40,169 nucleotides of DNA from Paraphysomonas bandaiensis (lineage: Eukaryota; Chrysophyceae): assembly GCA_965644295.1 (NCBI GenBank), contig CBFFRP010000266.1, positions 1-40,169 of the forward strand, read 5' to 3'. Made by a program: the position numbers and the translations under genes. Of the stretch, positions 21,601 through 32,484 are shown in pieces. How positions within the stretch are numbered: the stretch's first letter is position 1; each line of letters starts with the position of its first letter. The notes under the pieces were generated by a model. It was not told where the DNA came from. It was given only the letters and a program-made list of their open reading frames with translations, and did no database searches.

Positions 21601-22701
21601 TGCGAGAGAGCGCTGCATTTGCTACACAAAGCATCCTGAGTGTCCTGGGAGCACGTTCCAGAGTCAGCAGCTGATCGTATCTCACGGGCAAGGGCAACAG
21701 CATCGTCCTGTATTACTCGGATAGAAATATCGAAGTACCGCTCGTCAGTTGGATCCAATACTTCGTGGGATATCGTGTAGACTGTGCCGTCAGGAAGTGT
21801 CATAGAGGTATCTTCAGGTGATACACGTACACCGCTCAGATCCAATATACCATCTTCCATATAGCACGTGGCCTCACCAGTGGAATTCAGCTTCACACAA
21901 ACCTTCGAGCGGGCACCACTAAGCTCGGGAAGTATCTTCACTCGCGCATCACGAGACATGTCCTGTAACTCACCATCCGGGTAGTTGAAATAGGAAGCTT
22001 CGCCCACCGACATGGCTGCCAGTACTTTCTGGTCGTGATGAGCCCCGATACCTAATACAAAAGTACGCGCAGGCTCCATATTAGGAAACATCTTTTGTAT
22101 ATTTTCGTAGCCTGAGACAAAGTTCTCGCCAGCCTTCACGCCATCATAGGCTTCACCGTCAGTGTTGAGGATATACACAACACGGAAGGCAACGTCAGAA
22201 GGGACAGACGCAATAAGTTCCGCAGTAGCATGCAATGCTGCATCTGTCAATGCCGATAGCTGTGTCCCTTCATTACAACTGAGGGAAACATCTTCAACTC
22301 GGCATGCTCCTTTCATCGTAACATGAGAGCCAAATCTACAAATAAATAATGAAAAAGAAAAATACATCTATAATCATATATATACATACATGCATACACA
22401 CACAGCACACACATACACATATAGAAGCATACATACACAGCACTCATATACATACATACACACATATACATACATATACTTACGTGGCATAGAAGTAAGG
22501 TATACGATTATCAATACATTCAGAGATAATCACACGTGTTTTCTCTGCACATTGTTGAGCTCTAGTGCCTGCCATACTGCCACTATTATCATCCACAATA
22601 ACAACGACATTCAACAGGGATGCTTCATTACTAAGTGGGGTAATAGGAACAGATCCATTGAGATATGCCTCATATCCAGTACTTAATGCTTTAATACTCA
22701 T
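18609..22701 (-). CDS. von Willebrand factor A-domain protein, copy B (three exons)
   Basis: Exons are 22701-22484, 22335-20739 and 20606-18609, with GT-AG introns of 148 and 132 nt. Both joins keep the frame: codon 73 is split ACA, and the second junction is WIYTV|GTREYQNG. The product is 1270 aa with the same N-terminal vWA domain and MIDAS residues as copy A (DNSGS at 38-42). This copy keeps its natural sequence after the stop codon and, on its 5' side, the intact small divergent gene, so it is likely closer to the ancestral locus. The second intron is 9 bp longer than in copy A. The role is unknown; vWA proteins commonly act in protein complexes or adhesion. Confidence 0.85.
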
Positions 22702-23475
22702 TGTGATTAGATTATGAGTGTGTTGTAAGAGTTATGGATACTGGTATGTATGTATATATATGTATGTATGGATAGTGATCTCCTACACACATATCCAGAT
22801 ACAGCCATATATGGATATACATACACACAGCCACAACAAACATCCAAAGAAAGAGAAAGCTAAAAAAAATAAACACAAAGAATTCCGTAACTTTCGATGT
22901 ATGTATGTATGTATGTATGTATGTATGTATGTATGTATGTATGTATGTATGTATGTATGTATGTATGTATGTATGTATGTATGTATGTATGTATGTATGT
23001 ATGTATGTATGTATGTATGTATGTATGTATGTATGTATGTATGTATGTATGTATGTATGTATGTATGTATGTATGTATGTATGTATGTATGTATGTATGT
23101 ATGTATGTATGTATGTATGTATGTATGTATGTATGTATGTATGTATTCGCAGGTTTTGGAACGGAATTTTCGTCAGTTTTTTTGTGACGATTGGGGTGCT
23201 TTTGAGGTGTGTGTGTATGTATGATCTGCAGATATGATCCTGTATGTGTATGTATGTGTATGTATGTGTATGTATGTGTATGTGTATGTTGATGTCCTCT
23301 CAGGAGATTCAAAGAAGTCACTTAACGAGTAGAGGGAAGAGACTCAAACCACACACAGTTTATTGTTGATAGGAGTGTATGTGGTGAGTGCGGATATGTA
23401 TAGACAATAACGCTGCGAGTCTGTTTTATGGATGGCTGAACTGTGAGTGCTCTTGATATATAGTGAATCGATCAA
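22702..23475. promoter_or_regulatory. Divergent spacer with (ATGT)n run, copy B
   Basis: Counterpart of 16517-17368 between the vWA gene and the intact small gene. It contains the microsatellite 22897-23147 and a second, shorter GTATGT-rich patch near 23240-23290 whose length also differs from copy A. The promoter role is inferred from position only. Confidence 0.45.
22897..23147. repeat. (ATGT)n microsatellite, about 62 copies
   Basis: Uninterrupted tetranucleotide run, homologous to but shorter than 16712-17037. Confidence 0.97.
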
Positions 23476-23820
23476 ATGCAGTCAACCGTTTTGCCATTGC
23501 AGCTTGATTTTGGCGTGACAAATATATGCGATGAGTCACCCAGATGCGCTGAGAGTGAAATTCAAACGATGGTAGTGGCACCGAAGTGCACTGATCTTGT
23601 TGAGAAAAGAGAACTTAAACTCAGCCCTCGGAATAGTGATGTAAAGACCACCTCCCCACCCAAGCGTGATTACCGAAATCTTATCAAGAATAAAATTATT
23701 AAACGAGTCACCATCATACATGAGAAAGTGCGCTCGAGTGACTCGCGAACAGTTGAATATGAGAACGAATTTTTTGATGTTCAACAGCCAGGTTACTACA
23801 GACACCGTCTTCGTAGGTAG
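23476..23820 (+). CDS. Small basic protein of unknown function
   Basis: A single open frame of 114 aa, divergent from the vWA gene. The second half is basic and ends GYYRHRLRR. No domain, signal peptide or membrane segment is visible, and I do not recognise it. It is supported as a gene by its length in AT-rich DNA and its position opposite the vWA start, but it could also be one exon of a longer gene. The duplication junction cuts its homologue in copy A after codon 57. Confidence 0.5.
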   Translation: MQSTVLPLQLDFGVTNICDESPRCAESEIQTMVVAPKCTDLVEKRELKLSPRNSDVKTTSPPKRDYRNLIKNKIIKRVTIIHEKVRSSDSRTVEYENEFFDVQQPGYYRHRLRR

Positions 23821-25310
23821 ATAATGTATTTCTAATCCAACAAAATTTGTGCTAGAGTCACACCTTTTGTAGTTGATTATTTAGGTCGTTTATTATGCTG
23901 ATTAGATTTTATACTTGATACTCTTGATGATATTCTTGATGCTACTTTTTTATCTTCGATTTAATTAAATATGATGTTATACGGTAAGAGCATATGAGTT
24001 GAAAGGCTAGGAATATAGGGACTATATCGAGAAAGACAAATCTTGTGGATTTGCATAGCTTTGAAAGTAGTATAATCATAACTGATATTAAGATGTTATG
24101 ATACATCATATACATCAATTTTATATTCATAAACCATTCACACTCGCTCGTTATCGAAGACCTCATTTTCGACACTCATGAGTTATTCGAAATGAACCTC
24201 CACAACACCAGAAAATATTGAAAACAGAGGAATGAAATCTTTGATCTTTTCTCACAGTCATTATACTGAATGGGCCGGAGAACTGTGAAAATGAATTAGA
24301 CGTGAGAAGTAGATGTTACTCATAAATATTGATATAACGAACACAAAATAACTACAATTGACAATACTACTTATAACGGCTTTTATATCTACATGGCTAT
24401 TGTGGTTTACTTATATATAGGTAGGTATGTGCTCAGCTCCCCAATTATATTCAGTGTGAATAATATTGATGTATATAACTATATATATATCGGGATGACA
24501 TAAATTCCTACATGCAGTGAATGCCTTATCACCCTTTTCGTTTAGCTTAACTTGAATTTTGAATATGATCTGATGTGTATGGTCAGTGTTATAGCAACAA
24601 CAGTGTTATTATATATGCATTCTACATAATATTAGCATGCATGTGTGTCATGATGTTACCAGTATTGATTATGGGGGTATTGCTTCGTTCCCCCGGGATA
24701 TCTGAGGTGCTAGATACATCCCTTATAACAGTATTGGGCCCAACACGGGGGTGTCTAGGGTCAGCAGTCATGGATACTGGGAGTTCTGAATAGAATATGC
24801 AACCGGCTGTTAATACACGGGTCCACTTCAATGCACTGCTCTGTCCATATCATTGATATAGTCACAAATCCATTGTAGAAAATGCATACTGATGTGTGAA
24901 TAGACAAGATTTCTACTGGATAGGAACGGCAACTGAGGTGTGTTCAAAGATACTGTCAATATCTTTGGCAGCAAGATGAGTCTTTGACTTTTAGTGGAGT
25001 TTCTACCCTCAATACTCAATAATATGGGTTTACACTATAAAAATACACACTTTTTAGACCTCTTAGAAATTGTTGAAAAACAAGGAGGTAGAATATATAC
25101 ACACTGCTGTATGTGTAGTAGATATACATGTATATGCACACTGTATGTACTGTATATCGTATATGCATTGCTGTATGTGTATATGTGCACTACTGTGATA
25201 TATACATACACGCACAGCAATATGCAAGATGTCCATACCAAAACACAACCCACATAGCTATCATCTTGCTATATAATCAATTCATATTATTTGATCTCTA
25301 CATTAGAATC
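23821..25310. other. Spacer, no supported gene
   Basis: AT-rich sequence between the small gene and PAF1. It contains open frames of 60-77 codons on both strands (for example 24575-24793 plus, 24828-25019 minus) without recognisable domains or splice structure, and TATG-type repeats just before PAF1. Confidence 0.5.
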
Positions 25311-26509
25311 ATGTCAACTGATAATAAAATACGTGAGCGTTTAAGTGATACTGAACGTAAGAGAAGAGAACATGCTGCACGTATACTGAAACCCAAATCA
25401 ACTGAGATCACCTCAAATGAAGAATTTATATGTACACCACAATTTAAAAATCCATTACCAAGTGTTCCATCTGGTCCATTTTTTCGTACTGTTGAATTAC
25501 CTCATTCATCTGCTGATTTTGCTGTATATACAGTATCATCATTAGAGAAGCAGTATATATGGCAACCTCATCATGGGGCAGATGTTGGATTACACTTAGA
25601 TCTAGTGGATCAAGATGCTGTTCTTTGTACAACACAAAAATCTGGTCCTGTTGTAGATGCTAAGTTTTTGACAGAGAAGCGTGCTAATGTAAGCAATCTT
25701 GGGCGAATTCCGTTCTTAAAGAGGCCAATATATTCGACGAACGATTTATTTGATAATGTCAATAAATTCAAGGGATCAGAAGAGTTAGAAAAGGGATTCA
25801 AGGATACAAAGATGCGAAGTATAGGCGATAAACTGAATCCATTTGAATCGAATTTTATTTCGATGACTTTTGATACTGTGGACCAGAAGACGTCCTCACT
25901 TGTTCCCACTAAGCGGCCAACCTCGGGTACTCCCACCATGGAATGGAGCATTCCCGTTCTTCCAGAAAGCGATGATTTATGGGGACAAAATCTCTCGTTG
26001 GTGATCTTTACAGATGATGCCCTTGACTCGTTGTCCCCTGATGATGGCGGTGCTTCTAAACGTAGAAAAGTGTGTAGAAGTATTGCTACTAATATTAGAC
26101 CTGTTGAAGTTAAAGATGAAAAGTTAGCTGATGGCTTAATGGTACGTGCTCTATCACTAACAGCACCAGAAGAAAAAGAAACTGAAGAAGATGATGCATT
26201 GAATACTGATTCTGTTGAGTATGACTGGATAGGGGATTTCAGAATGGATATTAAGAGCAAGAAACTTGATGATCACTTTGAATTTTCAATCGATGAAAAG
26301 AATGGCGCCTGCACATATTGCCCACTACGTTCAAGAATTGATTTGCGTAGACTAAAAGCATCTTTGGCGGAGCCACACAGGTTAATAATATGTGTTGTAC
26401 ATACATATTGCGTGTCACTGATACCTTTTGCAGGGTTTCTGTGCGGCATAGAGATCCCCTTGAATCTGAGATTGCAGACAGCGAGATGCTTCTCAGTGAA
26501 CTGATGTAA
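25311..26509 (+). CDS. PAF1: RNA polymerase II-associated factor 1 (Paf1 complex), two exons
   Basis: Paf1 is the scaffold subunit of the nuclear PAF complex, which travels with RNA polymerase II and supports elongation and histone modification. Exon 1 is 25311-26380. A 53-nt GT-AG intron follows (26381-26433). Exon 2 is 26434-26509, giving 381 aa. Family landmarks in order are FICTPQFKNPLPSVP near residue 39, then SSLEKQYIW, LGLHLDLVD-like VGLHLDLVD, and the FLKRPIYSTNDLFDNVNKF segment. A predicted nuclear-localisation patch SKRRKVC and an acidic C-terminal region (EEKETEEDD) follow. The splice adds VSVRHRDPLESEIADSEM and onward, an acidic tail, in place of the intron-read frame. The start is the ATG closest to the conserved N-terminus; upstream in-frame sequence is repeat-like. 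Confidence 0.93.
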
Positions 26510-27114
26510 TTTTGATATTGACGAGCTCTGTTGGCTATATTTTAGTGTCTGTAATGAAGACGAAGTAAGAGAAAATAGATAATAATATCACTATTATGTG
26601 GGCCTGCGCTTTTGCTTCATTCTTACGATGCTATCCGTCTCGTTGCCCCGTAGTTAGATTTCTGGTGTTTGCTCATGTTAGTACTTGGAGTAACTAAGCT
26701 AGCATCACACAAGAAAATGCGACAATAATGTAAACATTATTGATGCTATATTTACCGGCTCCTTACATGGGTAGAACTATAATTCAAAACACAAAACCTC
26801 GCTATTTTGTGTGTGTATGTTAACCCCCTAACACAATAACACAGTTGATGTACATTACATTTACTGTTGAAAGTGCAATGATATTTCGAAAAGCTTGTTA
26901 TGCTCAGGAGCTTAAACACGTAAGAAATATTAAATAGTGCACTATAGGGAGGCTTTATGGTGAGACTCGACTACCACTGCGGTAAAGCAAGTTTATTGTT
27001 CTCACTTCTCACTAATCGGTGCATTGTTGAATACAAAATAAATCAGCAACGAGAATGTTTATTCTTATATATCACTTCCAAATTTTAAATATAACAATAT
27101 GACAACAAATACTA
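26510..27114. other. Spacer between convergent genes
   Basis: About 600 bases of AT-rich sequence at the 3' ends of PAF1 (plus) and the LAMTOR1-like gene (minus). I see no gene or repeat; both polyadenylation regions should lie here. Confidence 0.6.
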
Positions 27115-27787
27115 TTAAGCCATAGGAGAACTCACAGGTTTAAAAGACGCAACTGTAGAGTTATTCATACTGTCATCAACATTCAAGGTAAATGTATGTT
27201 TGGCAACCATTTCAGCCATTTCTTCAGCTACTACATCGTAGTTGCATACAGCAACAGGCTCGCATAAAATGTCAATAACTTGCTGTGACGAAGCGTTGCT
27301 TTCCCATTGTGCCCAGCTCTTGCTAGTCCGTGGGGATCTCAATGCATCGAGAGTAATTTGCGCATCAGTCACCCGCGATCTGCAATACACTACATCAGGC
27401 ATACTTAAAGAAATTTCTCTGTACAACCTCAATCCTTCTGAGTCAGTTGATATTGGTACCGTTCGAAGATTACTAGAATTAATGAACTTCCTATACATAA
27501 ATGTCAACTAACAGTTCGTCACTAGAGACTATATACACATATACACACATGTACACTTATACACATACATATATATATATACTCACCTCTGTGCTGTATC
27601 AACAACAGTTTGATAGTACTTCGCTTTATTTACATCTGGTGCAGTTTCAGGTGAACCAGATACATCTCTTGTATTGATTGGTGTGTATTCACTGCTATTA
27701 TCTATACATACATACATTAGAGACGTTATTATATATACAGATGGATGTATTGCCATTAGATTTCCAACAAGGACAACATCCTCCCAT
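27115..27787 (-). CDS. Lipid-anchored small protein, LAMTOR1 (Ragulator p18)-like, three exons
   Basis: Exons are 27787-27739, 27701-27587 and 27490-27115, joined in frame by GT-AG introns of 37 and 96 nt; the product is 179 aa. The N-terminus MGGCCPCWK is a myristoylation signal (Gly2) followed by cysteines fit for palmitoylation, so the protein should sit on the cytosolic side of a membrane. After a Ser/Pro/Thr-rich linker comes KAKYYQTVVDTAQRKFINSS, which resembles the helix of LAMTOR1 (an acylated Ragulator subunit that tethers Rag GTPases and TORC1 to the lysosome). Size and layout also fit. Similarity is weak and read by eye. The exon model depends on the first exon of only 49 nt. Alternative: an unrelated acylated protein. 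Confidence 0.5.
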
Positions 27788-28701
27788 AGTAATGCAATCA
27801 CTACACTGTTGTGCTTTTAATTAATGATATTATAAGCAATATACAGGGATGTTATATGAATGATGTGCAATGTGTATATATACAACTGAGAGATGCTGCA
27901 GCAGTGTATATAGAGACTGCATCGGCAGTCTGCATCTTATTTTTCGCAAATATATTGAAGCGAAAATTGTCAATATAACTACAGTACAATAACGGCTGGA
28001 ACACACAAAATTGTTGTCTCAATATTAGAGGCATCCTTGAACAAAAATATACGAATGATGCCGATACGTCTATAAGTGCGTATATTCTGCACCTTTGCAA
28101 CACATGTATAAAAATCACAAAAAAACACAACTTGGATTAGAAAATCCTTTATTTATTCGGAAGAAACATGAAAATCCCATATTTTTATTACTTATTGGTA
28201 TGCTAGTGGACATTGAGTGAACATGCAAAACCTAAATAGCCGGATTTTAGGACAAAGTAGCTTAGTTTTTCAGGATGTGGTGGGAAGAATATACTGTATT
28301 TTCTAATCTACATCCCGATTTTTTTTATAACCATAATATTAATATTAAAAAACCCTGATTTTTGTCAATCATCAAACAATTTGGATGGATTTTCAGTTAA
28401 GTGAGTGTATTGATTGACAGGTTGGCTTCAACCCCTCTAACCATCATGTATGTATGTATACATATATATTGTGTGTACATAAGCAGTCCAGCCAGGCAGA
28501 GTAGTTACAGTCCATAGATTATAATCTCCTCCCATCTGTTCATTCCTCCGTTCTGTAAATACGATTATCTCTTATTATATCAGTGGAGTAGAGTAGAGTA
28601 GAGTAGAGTAGAGGGGTTACATATGTGTAGCATGTATCACATAACTCCATTATATAGATGGATATATGAGCCACTGCTATACAATCAATTAATAAAAGAA
28701 C
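27788..28701. other. Divergent spacer with short repeats
   Basis: AT-rich region upstream of both the LAMTOR1-like gene (minus) and the NHL-repeat gene (plus). It contains five tandem GAGTA units near 28583-28612. The 92-codon minus-strand frame at 27852-28130 has no recognisable feature. Confidence 0.5.
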
Positions 28702-30247
28702 ATGTTATCTCTTCTTATCATTGTGATATGCAACATTCAGTTATCATCATCTTCAGTTGAAGTGATTGCAGGTGATAATGTGAATGAAGTACTTGATGGA
28801 GGTATGTATATATACATATAGCAGTAGATGTATATATATAACACTCTATATATATGCAGTTGGTACCAATGCAAGATTTCATACAGGTGAAGTACTTGCA
28901 TTATCACGAGATGATTCATTTGCACTAGTGGGTGATAGAGGAACGGGAATTCGTTCGATTGATATGACTACTAAAGAGGTCACAACAATATACTCGTATA
29001 GTGAAACAACAACTGCACTGGGGATTTCAAATGACGGTACATTTGCCGTATATTCGACACCGGATTATTGGGTTTATAAACTCGACTTAGCAACCAATTC
29101 TGTAGTCGATGAACAACTTGGTTACAACAAAGCAACGGATATAGCCTTTGGTCCAGATGACTCCTACATCCTTAGCTTTACTGAAGATAAAGGTTATATC
29201 ACGAAAATCGATTTTGATGCGGATGGAATTGATGTTTGGGCAGGACACACGAGTGCAAAAAACTATGTAGATGGCGTAGGAACTAACGCTCTATTCGTTA
29301 GGCCAACAACAGGGGCCTTTAATTCTGATTTTTCTATTCTTTACGTCATTGACCACACAAGAGTTCGTGAACTCATTGTTTCCACTATGACAGTTACTAC
29401 CTTAAACACGATTGAAACTATTGTGCCATACTTTTCGCAAGTTCTGCCGGGCGATACCGCAATTATTGCAAAAGCGAGTTTTACCACTGCCTTCTCTAAA
29501 TATGACATTTCAGCTGATAAGGAAACAGAATTCAGTTTGCCTAACGGAGCCTCATTCGGAGGAGGTTGTTCTAGTGATGGTTCGTATTGTTTATTTGTTT
29601 ATTTCGCCCAAGTCATAAAGTACTCTCTTCCAACAAGTGCGCCCACCGGAATACCTACCTTTGTTCCTAGTGCACCTAGCTCTGTGCCGACTGGCTATCC
29701 AAGTGGTATTCCTACCTTTGTTCCGAGTGCACCTAGTTCTTTGCCGACTGGTTATCCAAGTGGTATTCCTACCCGTGCACCTAGTTCTTTGCCGACTGGT
29801 TATCCAAGTGGTATTCCTACCCGTGCACCTAGTTCTGCACCGACTGGTTATCCAAGTGGTATTCCTACCCGTGCACCTAGTTCTTTGCCGACTGGCTATC
29901 CAAGTTGTATTCCTACCTTTGTTCCAAGTGCACCTAGTTCATTGCCAACTGGCTATCCAAGTGGTACTCCTTCCCATGCTCCTAGTTCTGTACCGACTGG
30001 CTATCCCAGTGGTATACCCACTACTGTGCCATCTTTGATACCTTCGTCTGTCCCTTCGCTGCCTATTTCTGCCGGGGGAAAGCAATATTCAAATAAAGAT
30101 AAGAGTACAGAGGAATTGTCGTTTACAGTGGTTGTTTTAGTGGCACTCGGTGGTGTTGGAATTGTTGCTGGTACTGCATTGGTTCTGTACTTGAAGTTTT
30201 TTTCGTACACCAAAGTTAATCCTACACCTTACGTGGTAGAACCATAA
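28702..30247 (+). CDS. Secreted single-pass NHL-repeat protein with Pro-rich stalk, two exons
   Basis: Exon 1 is 28702-28801; a 58-nt GT-AG intron follows (28802-28859); exon 2 is 28860-30247. The product is 495 aa. The N-terminus MLSLLIIVICNIQLSSS is a signal peptide, created only by the spliced model. A beta-propeller region of about 300 residues has NHL-type motifs, such as DGVGTNARF at the splice and again DGVGTNALFVRPTTGAF. Then come 7-8 near-identical units like APSSLPTGYPSGIPTR (16 residues, some with an extra FVPS). A membrane helix follows at about 455-478 (FTVVVLVALGG...VLYL) with a 17-residue cytoplasmic tail. So it is probably a cell-surface or endomembrane protein with its propeller outside. 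Pro-Thr-Pro-Ser repeat stalks of this kind are common in stramenopiles. The ligand is unknown. Confidence 0.85.
29637..30045 (+). repeat. Coding minisatellite, 48-bp units, in the NHL-repeat gene
   Basis: Tandem in-frame units encoding PTGYPSGIPT plus variable APSS/FVPSAPSS parts. Units are almost identical at DNA level (CCGACTGGTTATCCAAGTGG recurs), so copy number is likely to vary between strains. Confidence 0.9.
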
Positions 30248-31657
30248 AATATTTATGTTAGCCTCTTGGAATTGTACCTGCAGAAGTTGTTTGTCGTTAG
30301 GTGTTAAGGTATTTCGTATTTGATTGATTAATACAATGATGAAATTAAAAAATTAAGAAATTTTCTTTCATATTCTATTCCGCCACGCTACATATATATT
30401 GCCATCTGTAAACAGGGCTACATATTGCAAAAATAAAATAGATACTATATATATACAAAAATTACTTTATAGAAGATTTTTTTAATTTTATTTATAGTAT
30501 ATATAGTGATATTATTTAAACAAATACTTTATAGAAACGCTACTAGGGAGCGAGACCCTTTTCACTTTTCACCCTCTTAACCTCCCTGATGACCATATTC
30601 AATTTAGTCATGTTGTCATATATAAACATCGTCGTTGAAATCAAGCACTTAGAGAGTAGTATGTTTGTATCGAAAATTTGATTCTTCTATTCACCAATAA
30701 CATCATATTTTGTAGTGATTACTGCCAAGATGCAACAACTTTCGCTCTCTGTCCTTTTAATCCCTGATGTTTGATCAACAGTCAACCAATACCCCGGGTG
30801 CCCTTCAGGTGGGCCCATTCCCGGATGCCAGTTTATTCGTTAAGGCCCAAAGACGTCTACACAAGTGACACTTATTTGTGTCCCTTGTACTGCACAAACA
30901 TTAAGCTATGAATGGGCAGAAAAATATGTGATACTCACCTTAGTTTCCCGGAGAAATATCTCCCGTCCTTATCCCACCCAGTACCACGAAAAGGTGCGAG
31001 TTTGGCTTTTTCTTGTTGAGGAAGTCATAATACATCCTTTGTAACTATATTCACTCGTTACATCTATGAGTTGACTTCATTTATTGTATATTGTATACTT
31101 TTCACTCAATGCAATAATTGCACAATATATAATATCGCATCATAATGCCAAACTGAACAATTGGACACCTCTCACTAAATTGACAATATCCATAAATTGA
31201 CAATTAATAGTTTTAATTGCTTTTAAGTTGCATCAATTATAAGCTACGCAGCCCTGATGAGATACGCCGTGTGAGTGGATAGCAGGATGGCTGTCACAGA
31301 ATCTACGCGTGATATATATATTTATATGCACGGTCAAACAAGATAGTAAATGGGTGGATGACTAATATAAATGGATCACGTCATATATACGTGATATAAT
31401 GGCGAGCCTACATTATGACCACTCTGTGGGATTGGAACAGACTGATGTAACGACTACGGGTGATTGAGCCTCGCTATCATGACTAACATTGCTGGTCTTA
31501 TCATCCCTGTCCATGTGTGCACAGGTGATGTAGGGTAGGAATAGTCTTCTCACAACACTCTTCACTTAACTTCCTCTTCTTACTCTTTACTTTGCTACTT
31601 CTTAACTTTCAACTCAACTGCGATATCAACTTTCTATTATATCTAAAAATCCATATC
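30248..31657. other. Spacer, no supported gene
   Basis: AT-rich sequence after the NHL-repeat gene. It contains the inverted third copy of a dispersed repeat (30786-30868). I see no open frame with recognisable features and no tRNA. Confidence 0.55.
30786..30868 (-). repeat. Dispersed 80-bp repeat, copy 3 (inverted)
   Basis: Reverse complement of the 9126-9206 sequence with clear divergence. The common words are AATACCCCGG, GGTGGGCCCATTC and AGACGTCTACACAAGT. Confidence 0.65.
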
Positions 31658-31665
31658 CTTCTACC
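31658..31665. repeat. Target-site duplication, left (hAT element)
   Basis: CTTCTACC, repeated exactly at 32485-32492; 8 bp is the hAT length. Confidence 0.95.
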
Positions 31666-32484
31666 CAGGGATAGGGAACAATATATTGTATTGCAATACA
31701 TTGTACAATATATTGCAATATATTGTGAAATGTATTGATTGGTGGACTGGTCAAATATTCCATCAATAGCTTTCTGTTAAAAGAGCTGACAATACTATTG
31801 CGATATATTGCAATCAATAATATGATAGTCATATAAGAGAAGATTCTCAACTATAGGGTGCAAAATGGATATAAATAACCGAGAAATTGATTACAACATT
31901 AGAAAGGATAATGAAGCTGATGTTGACTATGCGACTAAAAATCTTCAGTCAGCTCAAAAAATTAAGAAACGTACAAATCCACGAGTCATTAACGGTTGCC
32001 TTGCCCTGGTATGTACTTCCAATACATGGGAACGTCTGTTCAGCACAGCTAAACATATTATATCAGTGTTGCGCAAAAGTATCCATCCTACTTAATATGC
32101 TGTTGTTTCTGAAAGCTATTCGACAGTTATGGCCGGATACTAGCATATTTCAATTAATTCTGTGGATGAATATGGTGATGTCGACCTCACCGATGATGGC
32201 TCAGAGGATGAGGACGAGGTGGATTTTTAGTAGCTATAAGCAGCAATTGGTTTGGTTGTCATGTGATCTTAATGACTAATACTAAAAATGAAATCTGCGG
32301 ATATGTTTACCTACTGATTAGTCATACTAATAAATTGCAATACATTTACAATATATTGCAATATATTGTACATTTGCAATATTATATTGTAATTGTATTG
32401 TAGGATCGGTTTAAAAAATCCATCAATACTATTGATGGAACGCTATCTAACAATAGTATTGCAATATATTGTTCCCTATCCCTG
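31666..32484 (+). mobile_element. Internally deleted hAT transposon
   Basis: The element is 819 bp with perfect 23-bp terminal inverted repeats beginning CAGGGATAGGGAACAATATA and flanked by an exact 8-bp duplication (CTTCTACC). The CAGGG start and 8-bp duplication define hAT. Inside both ends are palindromic words such as TATTGCAATA and CAATATATTG in several copies. Only a C-terminal transposase remnant remains (31865 onward), so the copy is non-autonomous. The end sequence recurs diverged at 610-693. Confidence 0.93.
31865..32230 (+). pseudogene. hAT transposase C-terminal remnant
   Basis: The 76-codon frame from 31865 contains CLALVCTSNTWERLFSTAKH, matching the family pattern of a Ser/Thr-x-x-ER-FS-x-A-x-x-I core in the dimerisation domain. 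It stops at 32093-32095. The family's following leucine-rich segment appears in another frame as NMLLFLKAIRQLWPD (about 32093-32140), and an acidic tail DLTDDGSEDEDEVDF ends in the original frame. Catalytic parts are missing. Not functional as transposase. Confidence 0.75.

Larger units (their letters stand above)
17556..23657. repeat. Right copy (B) of the tandem segmental duplication
   Basis: Direct repeat of copy A without the Mutator-like element. It begins at CCTCCCCTAG (17556) and ends at CCTCCCC (23651-23657), after which unique sequence continues. The 7-bp CCTCCCC is present at the start, the junction and the end, so the join occurred at microhomology. Confidence 0.93.

Noticed and set aside
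8741-23657. Two haplotypes wrongly assembled in tandem
   Set aside because: Not fully excluded, but the 7-bp microhomology, the 12-bp local duplication at the junction and the sharp cut in the small gene fit a real rearrangement better. Read depth would settle it.
24575-25019. Short frames on both strands (24575-24793, 24622-24831, 24828-25019)
   Set aside because: Overlapping, under 75 codons, no domain or splice pattern. I could not support any as a gene.
27852-28130. 92-codon minus-strand frame
   Set aside because: Cys/Phe/Tyr-rich composition as expected by chance in AT-rich DNA; no conserved feature.
29637-30038. 133-codon open frame in a second register over the Pro-rich repeat
   Set aside because: It is a shadow of the in-frame 48-bp repeat units of the NHL-repeat gene.
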